Assembly (NCBI GenBank): GCA_024699595.1
Contig: JAILPG010000228.1
Coordinates: 1 to 6,599 of the forward strand
Source of the DNA: Lachnospiraceae bacterium
GTDB lineage: Bacteria > Bacillota_A > Clostridia > Lachnospirales > Lachnospiraceae
Reading direction: 5' to 3'
Length of the DNA stretch: 6,599 nucleotides
The position numbers and the translations under genes were made by a program. The notes beneath the pieces were generated by a model that searched no databases, was not told the DNA's origin, and was given only the letters and a program-made list of their open reading frames with translations. How positions within the stretch are numbered: the stretch's first letter is position 1; each line of letters begins with the position of its first letter. Positions 1-6,083 of the stretch are shown here, piece by piece.

Positions 1-2
1 TC

Positions 3-188
3 TTCAAAAGCGTCGAAAACGTCCAGCTGGATACCGTCATAGAGTACAAGAAGGACGGAGTCCGACACAATTTTCTGGATGAGTATTAGAATCGTTTGAC
101 TGATTTCCTTCAGGCCTCAAATCCTGACGGAAGCGTAACCGTAAACGGCAAGAACAATTATTATGGAGAAGTAGTTTATCAAAAATAG
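3..188 (+). pseudogene. 3' end of an unrecognised gene interrupted by an in-frame TAG
   Basis: The gene enters from the left edge in frame 3 and reads FKSVENVQLDTVIEYKKD... to ...NFLDEY, then meets TAG at 87-89. The same frame stays open after the stop for 32 more codons (NRLTDFLQASNPDGSVTVNG... to VVYQK) and ends at TAG 186-188. The second half reads like ordinary protein. Its final stop touches the GGGGAGA ribosome binding site of the next gene, the usual spacing in an operon. I infer that one gene originally ran to 188 and that TAG 87-89 is a point mutation (one base from CAG or TAC/TAT), a sequencing error or, less likely, a readthrough codon. Otherwise the gene really ends at 89 and the following frame is chance. 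I do not recognise the family; the context suggests a glycan or surface-modification cluster. Confidence 0.5.
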
Positions 189-201
189 GGGAGAATACTT
201 T

Positions 202-271
202 ATGTCAGAAAAGAAGAAAGTGATCATTGCCGGGGTAAGCGAGCGTTTTTTTTGTTCATCAGATCGAGATC
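202..271 (+). other. Displaced 5' coding segment of the FkbM methyltransferase, with a T8 tract
   Basis: An ATG at 202 follows GGGGAGA (188-194) at a 7-nt spacing and encodes MSEKKKVIIAGVSERFF, a plausible Rossmann-like N-terminus (KKVIIAG). After eight T (246-253) this frame diverges and stops at 307-309. The methyltransferase frame is open from 239, and with seven T instead of eight the two join as ...VIIAGVSERFFVHQIEIMRDHAISMIADS. The real gene therefore probably starts at 202 and encodes about 347 residues. ATG 272, the first methionine in the downstream frame, has no ribosome binding site. The extra T may be a sequencing error, a fixed frameshift or a slippery phase-variable tract. Confidence 0.7.
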
Positions 272-1246
272 ATGAGAGATCACGCTATTTCAATGATAGC
301 GGACAGCCGTGAAATGAAGGAAGAGATGAATGAGTATCTGGGTTATCCCGTAGGTACGTTCGAGGAAATAGAGTCCTATGATTATGATGAGATCCTCGTA
401 GTCTCGCAGAGCAGATGCATTCCTTTGATAAAGAAACTCTTGTCAATGGGAATAGACAGGGAAAAGATAGTCATCTGGAATCCCAGGATCTATCTGGATC
501 TGTCGGAATACAGCATGAAGGTAGATGAAAATGGATATGTCAGGGCATCGGTCCATAAGGGAGAGACCAGGATAGAGGCCGTGCTTAAGGCCTTCAGCGA
601 TTTTGTGATATTTGAGGAGATCTACCTTAAAAACATATACAGATTCGTAAACGGCAAAGAAACTGTTCTCTTCGACGTAGGAATGAATATAGGACTGGCC
701 GCTCTTTTCTTTGCGTCCAAAGGATTTATAAAAAGAGTATACGGGTTTGAACCGATTAAGCCAACATATGAAAGAACTTTAGAAAACCTGAGCTTAAATG
801 AAGCATCCCTTACGGATAAGATAGTGGGATATGATTATGGATTAGGCGAAGGGAACGAAGAACAGACCGTTTCATACTTAAAAGACAATCCCGGGATAAT
901 GAGGGTCGGGAAGGGAGCTGTGACGGTGGAACCGGGAGATGAATCCGCTGTCACGGCTGTCATTAAGGAAGCCGGCCCTGAGATCTTTAGGATCATGAAC
1001 GAGAATCCCGGCGCATCATTTGCGATGAAGATAGACTGCGAGGGAGCGGAATACGAGATCATCCCCAATCTGATAAAACATGATGTTTTAAGGAAGATTG
1101 ATATCGTCGTCATGGAGACCCACTACGGGGGAGAAGATGAGATGGTAGATGCTTTCAGGAAGGAAGGCTTCATCGTTTATTCAAATCAGGAGGCACCCTT
1201 TAGAACGGGAATGCTGTTTGCGGTCAGACAAGATCAGATAGGATGA
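272..1246 (+). CDS. FkbM-family SAM-dependent methyltransferase (5' end out of frame)
   Basis: This encodes a SAM-dependent methyltransferase of the FkbM type, a family that mostly O-methylates sugars or secondary metabolites and is common in capsule, O-antigen and flagellin-glycosylation clusters. Counting from ATG 272, the fold starts near residue 108. Motif I is LFDVGMNIGL (133-142), the SAM-binding glycine loop. GFEP (158-161) holds the acidic residue after strand 2, and KIDCEGAEYEI (253-263) is the family hallmark, usually seen as D-x-EGAE. Residues 1-105 form an extra N-terminal domain that looks like the remainder of a small nucleotide-binding fold starting upstream at 202. ATG 272 lacks a ribosome binding site, so translation as sequenced may be poor unless the T8 tract slips. 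The acetyltransferase follows 22-28 bases downstream. The substrate cannot be told from the sequence; a carbohydrate is the best guess. The family call is firm. Confidence 0.88.
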   Translation: MRDHAISMIADSREMKEEMNEYLGYPVGTFEEIESYDYDEILVVSQSRCIPLIKKLLSMGIDREKIVIWNPRIYLDLSEYSMKVDENGYVRASVHKGETRIEAVLKAFSDFVIFEEIYLKNIYRFVNGKETVLFDVGMNIGLAALFFASKGFIKRVYGFEPIKPTYERTLENLSLNEASLTDKIVGYDYGLGEGNEEQTVSYLKDNPGIMRVGKGAVTVEPGDESAVTAVIKEAGPEIFRIMNENPGASFAMKIDCEGAEYEIIPNLIKHDVLRKIDIVVMETHYGGEDEMVDAFRKEGFIVYSNQEAPFRTGMLFAVRQDQIG

Positions 1247-1274
1247 AGAGAAAGCGGCTTAGGAGGGGATGATT

Positions 1275-1817
1275 ATGGAAAGATCGTTTGAAACGCATCG
1301 TTTGATCCTGCGTCGATGGAAAGAGAGCGATGCAGAAGATCTTTATAGATATGCCAGCGATCCGGATGTGGGTCCGATCGCAGGATGGCCTGCCCATAAG
1401 AGCATCGATGAGAGCAGGGACGTGATAAAGAACGTCTTCAATGGCGAGGAAGCATATGCCATCTGCCTGAAGGAAGATGGAAAAGCGATCGGCGCGATAG
1501 AACTGAAGCTGAACGGCCATACGGATATGACAGACAGAGACGACGAGTGCGAGCTGGGATACTGGCTTGGCAAGCCCTTCTGGGGACAGGGTATCATGCC
1601 TGAAGCGGCAAAAGAGATGCTGCGTCATGCCTTTGAGGATTGCGGAATGCAGAAGGTGTGGTGCGGATATTATGAAGGCAATATAAAGTCAAAGCGCGTT
1701 CAGGAAAAGTGTGGCTTTAAATATCAATGGACCACGGAAGGCGTGGATGTACCGCTGATGCATGAGAAAAGGACCGGACATGTCAGCCTGATGACGAAAG
1801 ATGATTGGGGGTTATGA
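1275..1817 (+). CDS. GNAT N-acetyltransferase, RimJ/RimL-like (Acetyltransf_3 type)
   Basis: This 180-residue cytoplasmic protein transfers acetyl from acetyl-CoA to an amine, which could be a protein N-terminus, an amino sugar or a small molecule. It starts ERSFETHRLILRRWKESDAEDLYRYASDP, the usual opening of the RimJ/RimL group. The acetyl-CoA-binding motif A is at 91-111 (ELGYWLGKPFWGQGIMPEA, containing the GQGIMPEA pyrophosphate loop). Motif B is the GNIKSKRVQEKCGF stretch at 134-148. The length is typical for the family. An ATG at 1269 is in frame but directly abuts AGGAGGGG (1261-1268), so ATG 1275, eight bases from AGGAGG, is the better start. The gene closely follows the methyltransferase in the same direction and is probably co-transcribed. 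Its stop overlaps the end of the convergent sortase gene by 6 bases. The substrate is unknown. Confidence 0.9.
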   Translation: MERSFETHRLILRRWKESDAEDLYRYASDPDVGPIAGWPAHKSIDESRDVIKNVFNGEEAYAICLKEDGKAIGAIELKLNGHTDMTDRDDECELGYWLGKPFWGQGIMPEAAKEMLRHAFEDCGMQKVWCGYYEGNIKSKRVQEKCGFKYQWTTEGVDVPLMHEKRTGHVSLMTKDDWGL

Positions 1818-2660
1818 AATCCTTTTTGCAACAACAACAAACCTCCCGTTCTGCGTATGATATGCGCAGGTGGATAGCGTAATGAAGGTATCTCCGTAAT
1901 CTGCGGTTATTCCGGTCTCATACTCCGATAATTCCTTTATGTTTTTATAAAAATAATCAAAGTCCTCTTTGCTGTCGGCTTGATAAAAATCATAATACCT
2001 GAATTTATCGGAGTCATCCGGAAGGACTTCGGATCTGAAGACTGATATGACCCTGTACCGCCTTTCCTCGTAAAGAGTATTGAATTCTATTATCTCATGA
2101 CTCTTAAAAAAATCCTCGCTTTCATATGCATCGAGGCCGCCGAACATGGTATCATTCCGCATATGATGTCCGTATATTATGATATTTGTGCCGGGTGTGT
2201 CAACGTCAGCGATATCCTTCACGAACAATGTGCCATATATGCTTTTTTGCCCATAAAAATCGTGATGAAGATAATAATCCTCATCACTTGTACTTACCAC
2301 GGGATAATCAATGACCGTATCCGGGATCCTAAGCCACCCTATCGTATCGGGATTTACCGTGAGAAGCCCTGCAAACTCATCCAGCACCTTCTTTTCCGGT
2401 TCGGCCATATCTTCGGAAATGAACTTATCCTGGCTTTCAGTTCCCTTAGAATGCTTCTCGATTGTATTTAGCGTCGCAGCCTCTCCTGCTTCCAGGTGCA
2501 GTTCCCCACCGCTTAAAGTCCGAGCTTCCGAAACAACCTTAAGGTTTCTTAAGTCCTCGCTCATCCTTTCGTTCCTGAAATAACCGATAAGCGAAAATGC
2601 CAATATTACCACGAGGGCAGAGAAAATAAACCTCAGCAGGATGATTATGCGGCGCTGCAT
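1812..2660 (-). CDS. srtB: Class B sortase (membrane-bound transpeptidase)
   Basis: Sortases cleave a C-terminal sorting motif on secreted proteins and join the substrate to peptidoglycan or to another subunit. This 282-residue protein has an N-terminal membrane anchor (residues 5-27), a charged, probably extended stalk (28-90) and a catalytic domain (about 91-282). The family signatures are clear: TIGWLRIPDTVIDYPVV (106-122), NIIIYGHHM with catalytic His165, TLSTC with catalytic Cys265, and GRFVV with Arg273. The WLRIPDT...DYPV opening and the long segment between the His and Cys motifs indicate class B rather than A or C. ATG 2660 lies inside the upstream membrane-protein gene (16-base overlap). 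I see no good ribosome binding site, so translational coupling is likely. It is the last gene of the operon. The symbol denotes the class; orthology to a named SrtB and substrate specificity are not established. Confidence 0.93.
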   Translation of the reverse strand: MQRRIIILLRFIFSALVVILAFSLIGYFRNERMSEDLRNLKVVSEARTLSGGELHLEAGEAATLNTIEKHSKGTESQDKFISEDMAEPEKKVLDEFAGLLTVNPDTIGWLRIPDTVIDYPVVSTSDEDYYLHHDFYGQKSIYGTLFVKDIADVDTPGTNIIIYGHHMRNDTMFGGLDAYESEDFFKSHEIIEFNTLYEERRYRVISVFRSEVLPDDSDKFRYYDFYQADSKEDFDYFYKNIKELSEYETGITADYGDTFITLSTCAYHTQNGRFVVVAKRIS

Positions 2661-3271
2661 TTTTCATGCCCGTTATTTATGTTCCGGTCTGATTTTGCTT
2701 TCCAACGACTGTAGAAAATGCAAAGGGAGATCCTGATCCTCACAACGATCCTCGTCAGCTTTCCTCCCTTTTTATACTTTTCCACGAGTTTTTCGATGTG
2801 CTCTTTGCGTATATAATCATCGAAGTCTCCGGCTGATTCAACGACCACAATGAGCATATCGATGAAAAAGATCATAAGAGCGATAGGGACTATCGGAAGG
2901 TCGGATCCGGCTGTCTTTGGTTCCTCTGATCCCTTTGCAAGCTTTGTTTTAGGTTTCTTTTCAGCAGTCTCCGGCTTTGCCGAAAGCATCTGGACGTTTG
3001 GGACCACAGAGACCGGATCGACCTGAACCGCTGGCATCTGTTTGAGCTCCTCTTCCTGAGCCTCTATGTTGGCCCGGCTTAATTCAACCTCGATCTCCTT
3101 CTCGGTCTTTTCCGCATCTTCGCTATGGTGACTATGTCTTCTGCCCCCGGAAGATGAAACATTGATATCCACCAGATTATCGGCGGCATACGCTGTCCGG
3201 AGAGAGCACTCCATGCCCCCGGTCATAAAGATGATGATTGACGCAACGACTATTAACAGTGTTTTTTTCAT
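2645..3271 (-). CDS. Small secreted/membrane protein of the sortase operon, unknown family
   Basis: I do not recognise this 208-residue family. The layout is visible: a signal peptide (1-29, hydrophobic core LLIVVASIIIFM, likely cleavage after AYA); a low-complexity ectodomain starting SSSGGRRHSHHSED (His-rich, 39-52); a charged helix-prone stretch rich in E and K (53-78); a Pro/Lys-rich linker (80-118); a hydrophobic span LPIVPIALMIFFIDMLIVVV (125-144); and a long cytoplasmic tail with basic residues (151-208). EPKTAG (117-122) lies three residues before the hydrophobic span and loosely resembles a sorting motif, but the 60-residue tail is far longer than normal for a sortase substrate. ATG 3271 is the first possible start after an in-frame stop, yet its nearest ribosome-binding-like sequence (AAAGGA, 3288-3293) is 16 bases away. 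The gene follows the vWA protein by about 40 bases and overlaps the sortase. It may be a membrane anchor, an assembly partner or the sortase substrate. Confidence 0.75.
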   Translation of the reverse strand: MKKTLLIVVASIIIFMTGGMECSLRTAYAADNLVDINVSSSGGRRHSHHSEDAEKTEKEIEVELSRANIEAQEEELKQMPAVQVDPVSVVPNVQMLSAKPETAEKKPKTKLAKGSEEPKTAGSDLPIVPIALMIFFIDMLIVVVESAGDFDDYIRKEHIEKLVEKYKKGGKLTRIVVRIRISLCIFYSRWKAKSDRNINNGHEKCSAA

Positions 3272-3310
3272 ATTATGCCAATGCCCGTCCTTTCTGCTTT
3301 ACAGAATGTT

Positions 3311-5497
3311 TTACCCAACACCGCCGCTTGGCTTTATCCTCAGCGTGAATCTGTATCTGGCAGCATTCCTTCCCAGTCCGTAGAACGCAGAGATCTTTAC
3401 TTTTCCTTTTGACGTAAGCACGTTTATTTTGCCGGAATTTGAAGAAACCGTGGCTACGGATGGGTTTGAGGATGTCCATATCGTGGGAATAAGAACTTCA
3501 TTTACGATGTGCTCATTACCGTCTATAGATCCGTCGGTATTGAAACTCAGATACTGCTTTTTTGTTAATTCAGGGGTAACGACATGTATAGTATACGAGC
3601 CCGTGGGAATCAGCTGCCCTCCTGATTTGACATAACCTGTGATCACGGCATCTCCTGAGCTTTTCCCTTTAACGATCCCGCTTTTTTTGCTGACTGAGGC
3701 GATCTTTTTGTTATCGGATTTATACACCGTCGCGCCGCTTATATAGGGCTTCACGTCAAACCTCTGCTTGCGCGCTATCACGCAGTAATTTGAGGATATG
3801 GCGTTTTCATGAGTTACATGCCTTAGTTTTGTCCAGTCTGAAGGCAGCCCTTCAGGAGCCTCGTCGTTGCTCGGTTTATCATTATTGTCGCTCACGCTTT
3901 CGTTCTTTTCTTCTTCTTTTTCGATAAGATTCCATGAGGCTGTAAGCGTAATATCGGACGTTATGGGAGTGCCGAAATAAAATGGCTTGCTTTCGTCCAG
4001 CAAATACCAGTAATTAAAGGCATACCCTGCTCTTTCAGGCCTGTTCGGCACTGATGCTTTTTCGCCTTCTTTGACGATCTGTGAAGGAACCGGCGATCCG
4101 CCGTTTGAATCAAACCTCACAGTATATGATGCCGGAATACGACTCCAGGAGGCTGTAAGCGTAAGATCGGACATTACGGGAAGGCTGAAATCATATGGTT
4201 TGCTTTCGTCAGACAAATACCAATGATTAAAGGTATATCCGTCTCTTTCAGGATCGTCCGGCATTGATGCTTTTTCGCCTTCCTTGACGCTCTGAGGAGA
4301 AACCTGCGACCCTCCGTTTGAATCAAACCTAACAGTATATGATACCGGTTCTTCTTCCTCTTCTTCCGGCTCCTCGCCGATCGTAAACAACACCTGTATG
4401 GCGGTATCGGCATCAATCTCCAAATCGGTTATCCGACAATTGTATTTGCCTATTTCTGGAAGGTTCTGCGACACGCCATTGACGGTAATCTTATCGATGA
4501 CGTATGTCTTCCCGTCCGGAGCCTCAACGCCCTTCCTTGCTTTATTTGCGCTTATTTCAAGCTCAGCCTTGCTGCCCCAGGAAGCATTGACTGAAGCCGA
4601 ATCATCACCGCAGTAAATGGCAGGACCTTTTTGTTCTTTCCCATCCTTATCTATATAGCGCGCCAGCTTAATGCATCCGATCCCTTCAGGCGCGCCGGCC
4701 GCGCTTATGGTTACGTTTGCGACGATAATATCCTTTATAATATTTTCGATGATATCTTCCATGAAACTCAAATCGCCGCCGATATCATACAATTTGCCGT
4801 CCGTTTCCGTATACAGCTGGTGATAATCTGCAGCATACGCTTCGTTGGTAACTACGCTTGCATGGATATTGCGCTTTGAAAGCTCTTCCGTCACCTCTGA
4901 CATATTCGGGATACCGCCCGGAACCTTAAAGCTTGCATCGGTGATCAGAAATACAAACTTCTGGGCATCAGCTCTCCATTCAAAACCTTCTATATCAGCT
5001 ACTCCGTCATCCGCTTTATACAGCTTTGCCAGCGCCTCGGTAGGCGTTTCGGGGCCGTCATAGCCTCCTCCCGATATATCTATATGGTCGATTGTGTAAG
5101 TCAGCTCTTCGCCATCGTCCAGATCTTTGGTTTTAACAAACCAGTAACTTCCATCCGACCTTTTGTGAAAGGTCGTTACTTCATTCTGTCCGGTAATGTC
5201 CTTGTAATCGACTATGGCAATCCTCGGATCGATGCCGATCCCTTCATCTGATGCCTCGGATATTCTCCTGTTGTAATCATAAAGATTATTAAGGAAGGAT
5301 TTGATCTTATCCTTCACCAGGCCAATCTCTTCGCGCATTGAACCGGTAGAATCCATTACAAACACGATATCAACCGGAGCGCGTTTAGAAATAGTGATCA
5401 TGTCGTCATCTTCAGCATACGCCGCTGCCGGCGAAAAAGACAGGCAGAGCACCAGTGACAGCAACAATGCCAGATTCTTCCTTAGCCTCTTAATCAC
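3311..5497 (-). CDS. Large secreted vWA / InlB-B-repeat / Big_2-like surface protein
   Basis: Residues are counted from GTG 5497 (728 residues). The signal peptide is RLRKN-LALLLSLVLCLSFS, ending AAAYA. A vWA domain (about 41-260) has a complete metal-ion adhesion site: DSTGS (49-53), Thr151 in GPETP and Asp187 in FLITD. A beta-rich region (260-375) carries cysteines 275, 296 and 354. A Glu-rich linker (375-384) is followed by two InlB-B (Flg_new type) repeats at 387-451 and 458-522, both with YTVRFDSNGGS...GY.FN.WYL..ESKP...LTASW. A polar linker leads to Big_2-like modules around 588-638 and 670-720 (KIASVSKKSGIVKGKSSGDAVI, NPSVATVSSNSGKI). The protein ends RIKPSGGVG with no TM segment or LPXTG motif, so its mode of attachment is unclear. 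GTG 5506 is in frame but overlaps GGGAGGAG (5506-5513); GTG 5497 is 8 bases from it and is preferred. It is the first gene of the sortase operon and probably a metal-dependent adhesin or structural subunit. Confidence 0.88.
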   Translation of the reverse strand: MIKRLRKNLALLLSLVLCLSFSPAAAYAEDDDMITISKRAPVDIVFVMDSTGSMREEIGLVKDKIKSFLNNLYDYNRRISEASDEGIGIDPRIAIVDYKDITGQNEVTTFHKRSDGSYWFVKTKDLDDGEELTYTIDHIDISGGGYDGPETPTEALAKLYKADDGVADIEGFEWRADAQKFVFLITDASFKVPGGIPNMSEVTEELSKRNIHASVVTNEAYAADYHQLYTETDGKLYDIGGDLSFMEDIIENIIKDIIVANVTISAAGAPEGIGCIKLARYIDKDGKEQKGPAIYCGDDSASVNASWGSKAELEISANKARKGVEAPDGKTYVIDKITVNGVSQNLPEIGKYNCRITDLEIDADTAIQVLFTIGEEPEEEEEEPVSYTVRFDSNGGSQVSPQSVKEGEKASMPDDPERDGYTFNHWYLSDESKPYDFSLPVMSDLTLTASWSRIPASYTVRFDSNGGSPVPSQIVKEGEKASVPNRPERAGYAFNYWYLLDESKPFYFGTPITSDITLTASWNLIEKEEEKNESVSDNNDKPSNDEAPEGLPSDWTKLRHVTHENAISSNYCVIARKQRFDVKPYISGATVYKSDNKKIASVSKKSGIVKGKSSGDAVITGYVKSGGQLIPTGSYTIHVVTPELTKKQYLSFNTDGSIDGNEHIVNEVLIPTIWTSSNPSVATVSSNSGKINVLTSKGKVKISAFYGLGRNAARYRFTLRIKPSGGVG
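3932..4126 (-). repeat. InlB-B repeat, copy 2
   Basis: This is the second copy (residues 458-522), joined to copy 1 by the short linker SRIPAS. It differs from copy 1 mainly in the middle (NRPERAGYAFNYWYLLDE versus DDPERDGYTFNHWYLSDE). The high DNA similarity in direct orientation points to a fairly recent duplication. Confidence 0.85.
4145..4339 (-). repeat. InlB-B repeat, copy 1
   Basis: This is the first of two tandem protein repeats (residues 387-451 of the vWA protein), running from YTVRFDSNGG to LTASW. It matches copy 2 at a constant offset of 213 bases (71 residues), and the similarity is visible at DNA level, for example in the shared segments encoding YTVRFDSNGGS and KEGEKAS. InlB-B repeats are compact beta-grasp-like modules used as spacers or ligand-binding stalks in surface proteins. 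Confidence 0.85.
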
Positions 5498-5542
5498 TTT
5501 TTCCACTCCTCCCTCACATACATGGTGAAAAACGATCCGCGA

Positions 5543-5559
5543 TATTTATATTATAAATA
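5543..5559. promoter_or_regulatory. 17-bp AT palindrome over the operon -10 box (candidate operator)
   Basis: TATTTATA-T-TATAAATA is a perfect palindrome with 8-base arms that covers the -10 element of the minus-strand promoter. A dimeric repressor bound here would block RNA polymerase. Its pure AT composition makes a chance palindrome quite possible, so the regulatory role is an inference. Confidence 0.4.
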
Positions 5560-5578
5560 AAATGCCCTAAAGTAACAA
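5550..5578 (-). promoter_or_regulatory. Promoter of the vWA-membrane protein-sortase operon
   Basis: Read on the minus strand, TTGTTA (5573-5578) is followed after exactly 17 bases by TATAAT (5550-5555), a near-consensus sigma-A promoter. Transcription would begin near 5543, giving a leader of roughly 40-45 nt before the GGGAGGAG ribosome binding site and the GTG start at 5497. No other credible promoter is seen between the three genes. Confidence 0.75.
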
Positions 5579-5594
5579 GTTGCTATTTTACTTT

Positions 5595-5657
5595 TATATC
5601 CACCTTATAATTCTTATTCATATAAAAATTGCTTTACAAAATGATGAAGTGGATATA
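5595..5657. promoter_or_regulatory. 9-bp inverted repeat between the divergent promoters
   Basis: TATATCCAC (5595-5603) and GTGGATATA (5649-5657) are perfect inverted copies separated by 45 bases. The right arm overlaps the start of the plus-strand -10 (5656-5661), and the left arm lies just upstream of the minus-strand -35. Each arm could be a half-site for a regulator, possibly the XRE protein encoded next door. The spacing is too wide for a simple transcript hairpin. Confidence 0.4.
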
Positions 5658-5661
5658 TAAT
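5633..5661 (+). promoter_or_regulatory. Promoter of the XRE regulator gene
   Basis: TTTACA (5633-5638), 17 bases, then a perfect TATAAT (5656-5661) gives a near-consensus sigma-A promoter pointing at the XRE gene. The predicted start near 5668 leaves an unusually long untranslated leader of about 150 nt. It lies back to back with the surface-operon promoter. Confidence 0.72.
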
Positions 5662-5718
5662 TAATTTTTGGCCTAAAAAAACTGAATATTTTATCCGATA
5701 AAACAATTAAACAGCCTT

Positions 5719-5799
5719 GCATCCCCTGGAGGCAGAGGTGCCGAAGAGCCAAAAGGCATGAGGATGTTGTGATTATTTAGGAAACCGATGGTGGCTAAA
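5719..5799 (+). ncRNA. Possible structured 5' leader of the XRE gene (unidentified)
   Basis: The leader is less AT-rich than the DNA just upstream and can fold. An outer stem GCATCC (5719-5724) with GGATGT (5762-5767) encloses two hairpins, GGCA-GAGG-TGCC (5731-5742) and GCC-AAAA-GGC (5748-5757), making a three-way junction. A further hairpin pairs TTTAG (5776-5780) with CTAAA (5795-5799), with ACC/GGT inside, just ahead of the ribosome binding site at 5810-5815. The GTGCCGAAG stretch faintly recalls glycine-riboswitch cores, but the flanking conserved elements are missing. I do not match it to any known class; the stems are short and may be chance. Confidence 0.3.
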
Positions 5800-5821
5800 G
5801 ATTGCACAAAGGAGGCGGTAT

Positions 5822-6079
5822 ATGTTTTACTTAGGAATTGACCAGGCAGCAACCGGCGCAAGAATCAAGGCCCTTTGCAAGGAGCGGGGGATAAAGGCCA
5901 AGGAGATTCAGAGCAGCTTCGGGCTGGAGTCGACGCAGGCGGTATACAAATGGTGGCGCGGCGAAAGCCTCCCAAGCATCGACAACTTCTACAGCTTAAG
6001 CAGGAACCTGGAAATCCCAATCAATGATATGATAGTCGGAGTTAAAGAGAAGGAGAAGGACGAAAGTCCTTCTCTTTAG
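5822..6079 (+). CDS. XRE/Cro-CI family helix-turn-helix transcriptional regulator
   Basis: This 85-residue protein is a single HTH_3-type domain. Residues 12-70 give the five-helix pattern: GARIKALCKERGIKAKEI (helix 1 and start of 2), QSSFGLESTQAVYKWWRGESLP (the helix-turn-helix with the recognition segment and the usual W..GES.P), then IDNFYSLSRNLEIPINDMIV (last helices, with the family's L..P...L/M ending). The C-terminal tail is short and charged, with no ligand or metabolite domain, so it probably acts as a dimeric repressor or activator. AAAGGAGG ends 6 bases before ATG 5822, an excellent ribosome binding site. It is divergent from the surface operon and shares a promoter region holding palindromes, so control of that operon and of itself is plausible but inferred. 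The last codons form a terminator. Confidence 0.88.
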   Translation: MFYLGIDQAATGARIKALCKERGIKAKEIQSSFGLESTQAVYKWWRGESLPSIDNFYSLSRNLEIPINDMIVGVKEKEKDESPSL

Positions 6080-6083
6080 TTTT
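6053..6083 (+). terminator. Rho-independent terminator built into the end of the XRE gene
   Basis: GAGAAGGAC (6053-6061), loop GAAA, GTCCTTCTC (6066-6074) form a perfect 9-bp stem with a stable GNRA loop. A G-T and an A-T pair can extend it to 11 bp, and TTTAGTTTT follows. The stem lies entirely inside the coding sequence and the T-run contains the TAG stop codon. It should end transcription of the XRE gene. Confidence 0.75.

Larger units (their letters stand above)
5521..5821. other. Divergent intergenic control region
   Basis: The 300 bases between the surface operon and the XRE gene hold no credible gene. The left part (5521-5710) is very AT-rich and carries both promoters and both candidate operators. 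The right part (5711-5821) is more GC-balanced and purine-rich and corresponds to the XRE leader. The abrupt change in composition near 5711 is visible by eye. Confidence 0.7.

Noticed and set aside
2097..2583. Plus-strand open frames within the sortase gene
   Set aside because: They are antisense shadows of a gene with intact catalytic motifs and show no family features or ribosome binding sites.
3597..3611. LIPTG in the large surface protein as a sortase motif
   Set aside because: It lies about 95 residues before the C-terminus inside a Big_2-like domain, with no following hydrophobic span or basic tail.
3821..3850. LPSDWTK in the large surface protein as an LPxxT-like sorting motif
   Set aside because: It is internal, lacks the T-G pair and is followed by a folded domain rather than a membrane segment.
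5719..5767. Glycine riboswitch
   Set aside because: Only GCCGAAG resembles the conserved core; the GGAGAG and CTCAGG..AAGGAC elements are absent, and the downstream gene is not for glycine metabolism.
5712..5770. tRNA gene suggested by GAGGTGCCGAAG
   Set aside because: No acceptor stem, anticodon arm or TPsiC arm with GTTCRA can be placed, so the resemblance to a tRNA-Ser D-arm is superficial.
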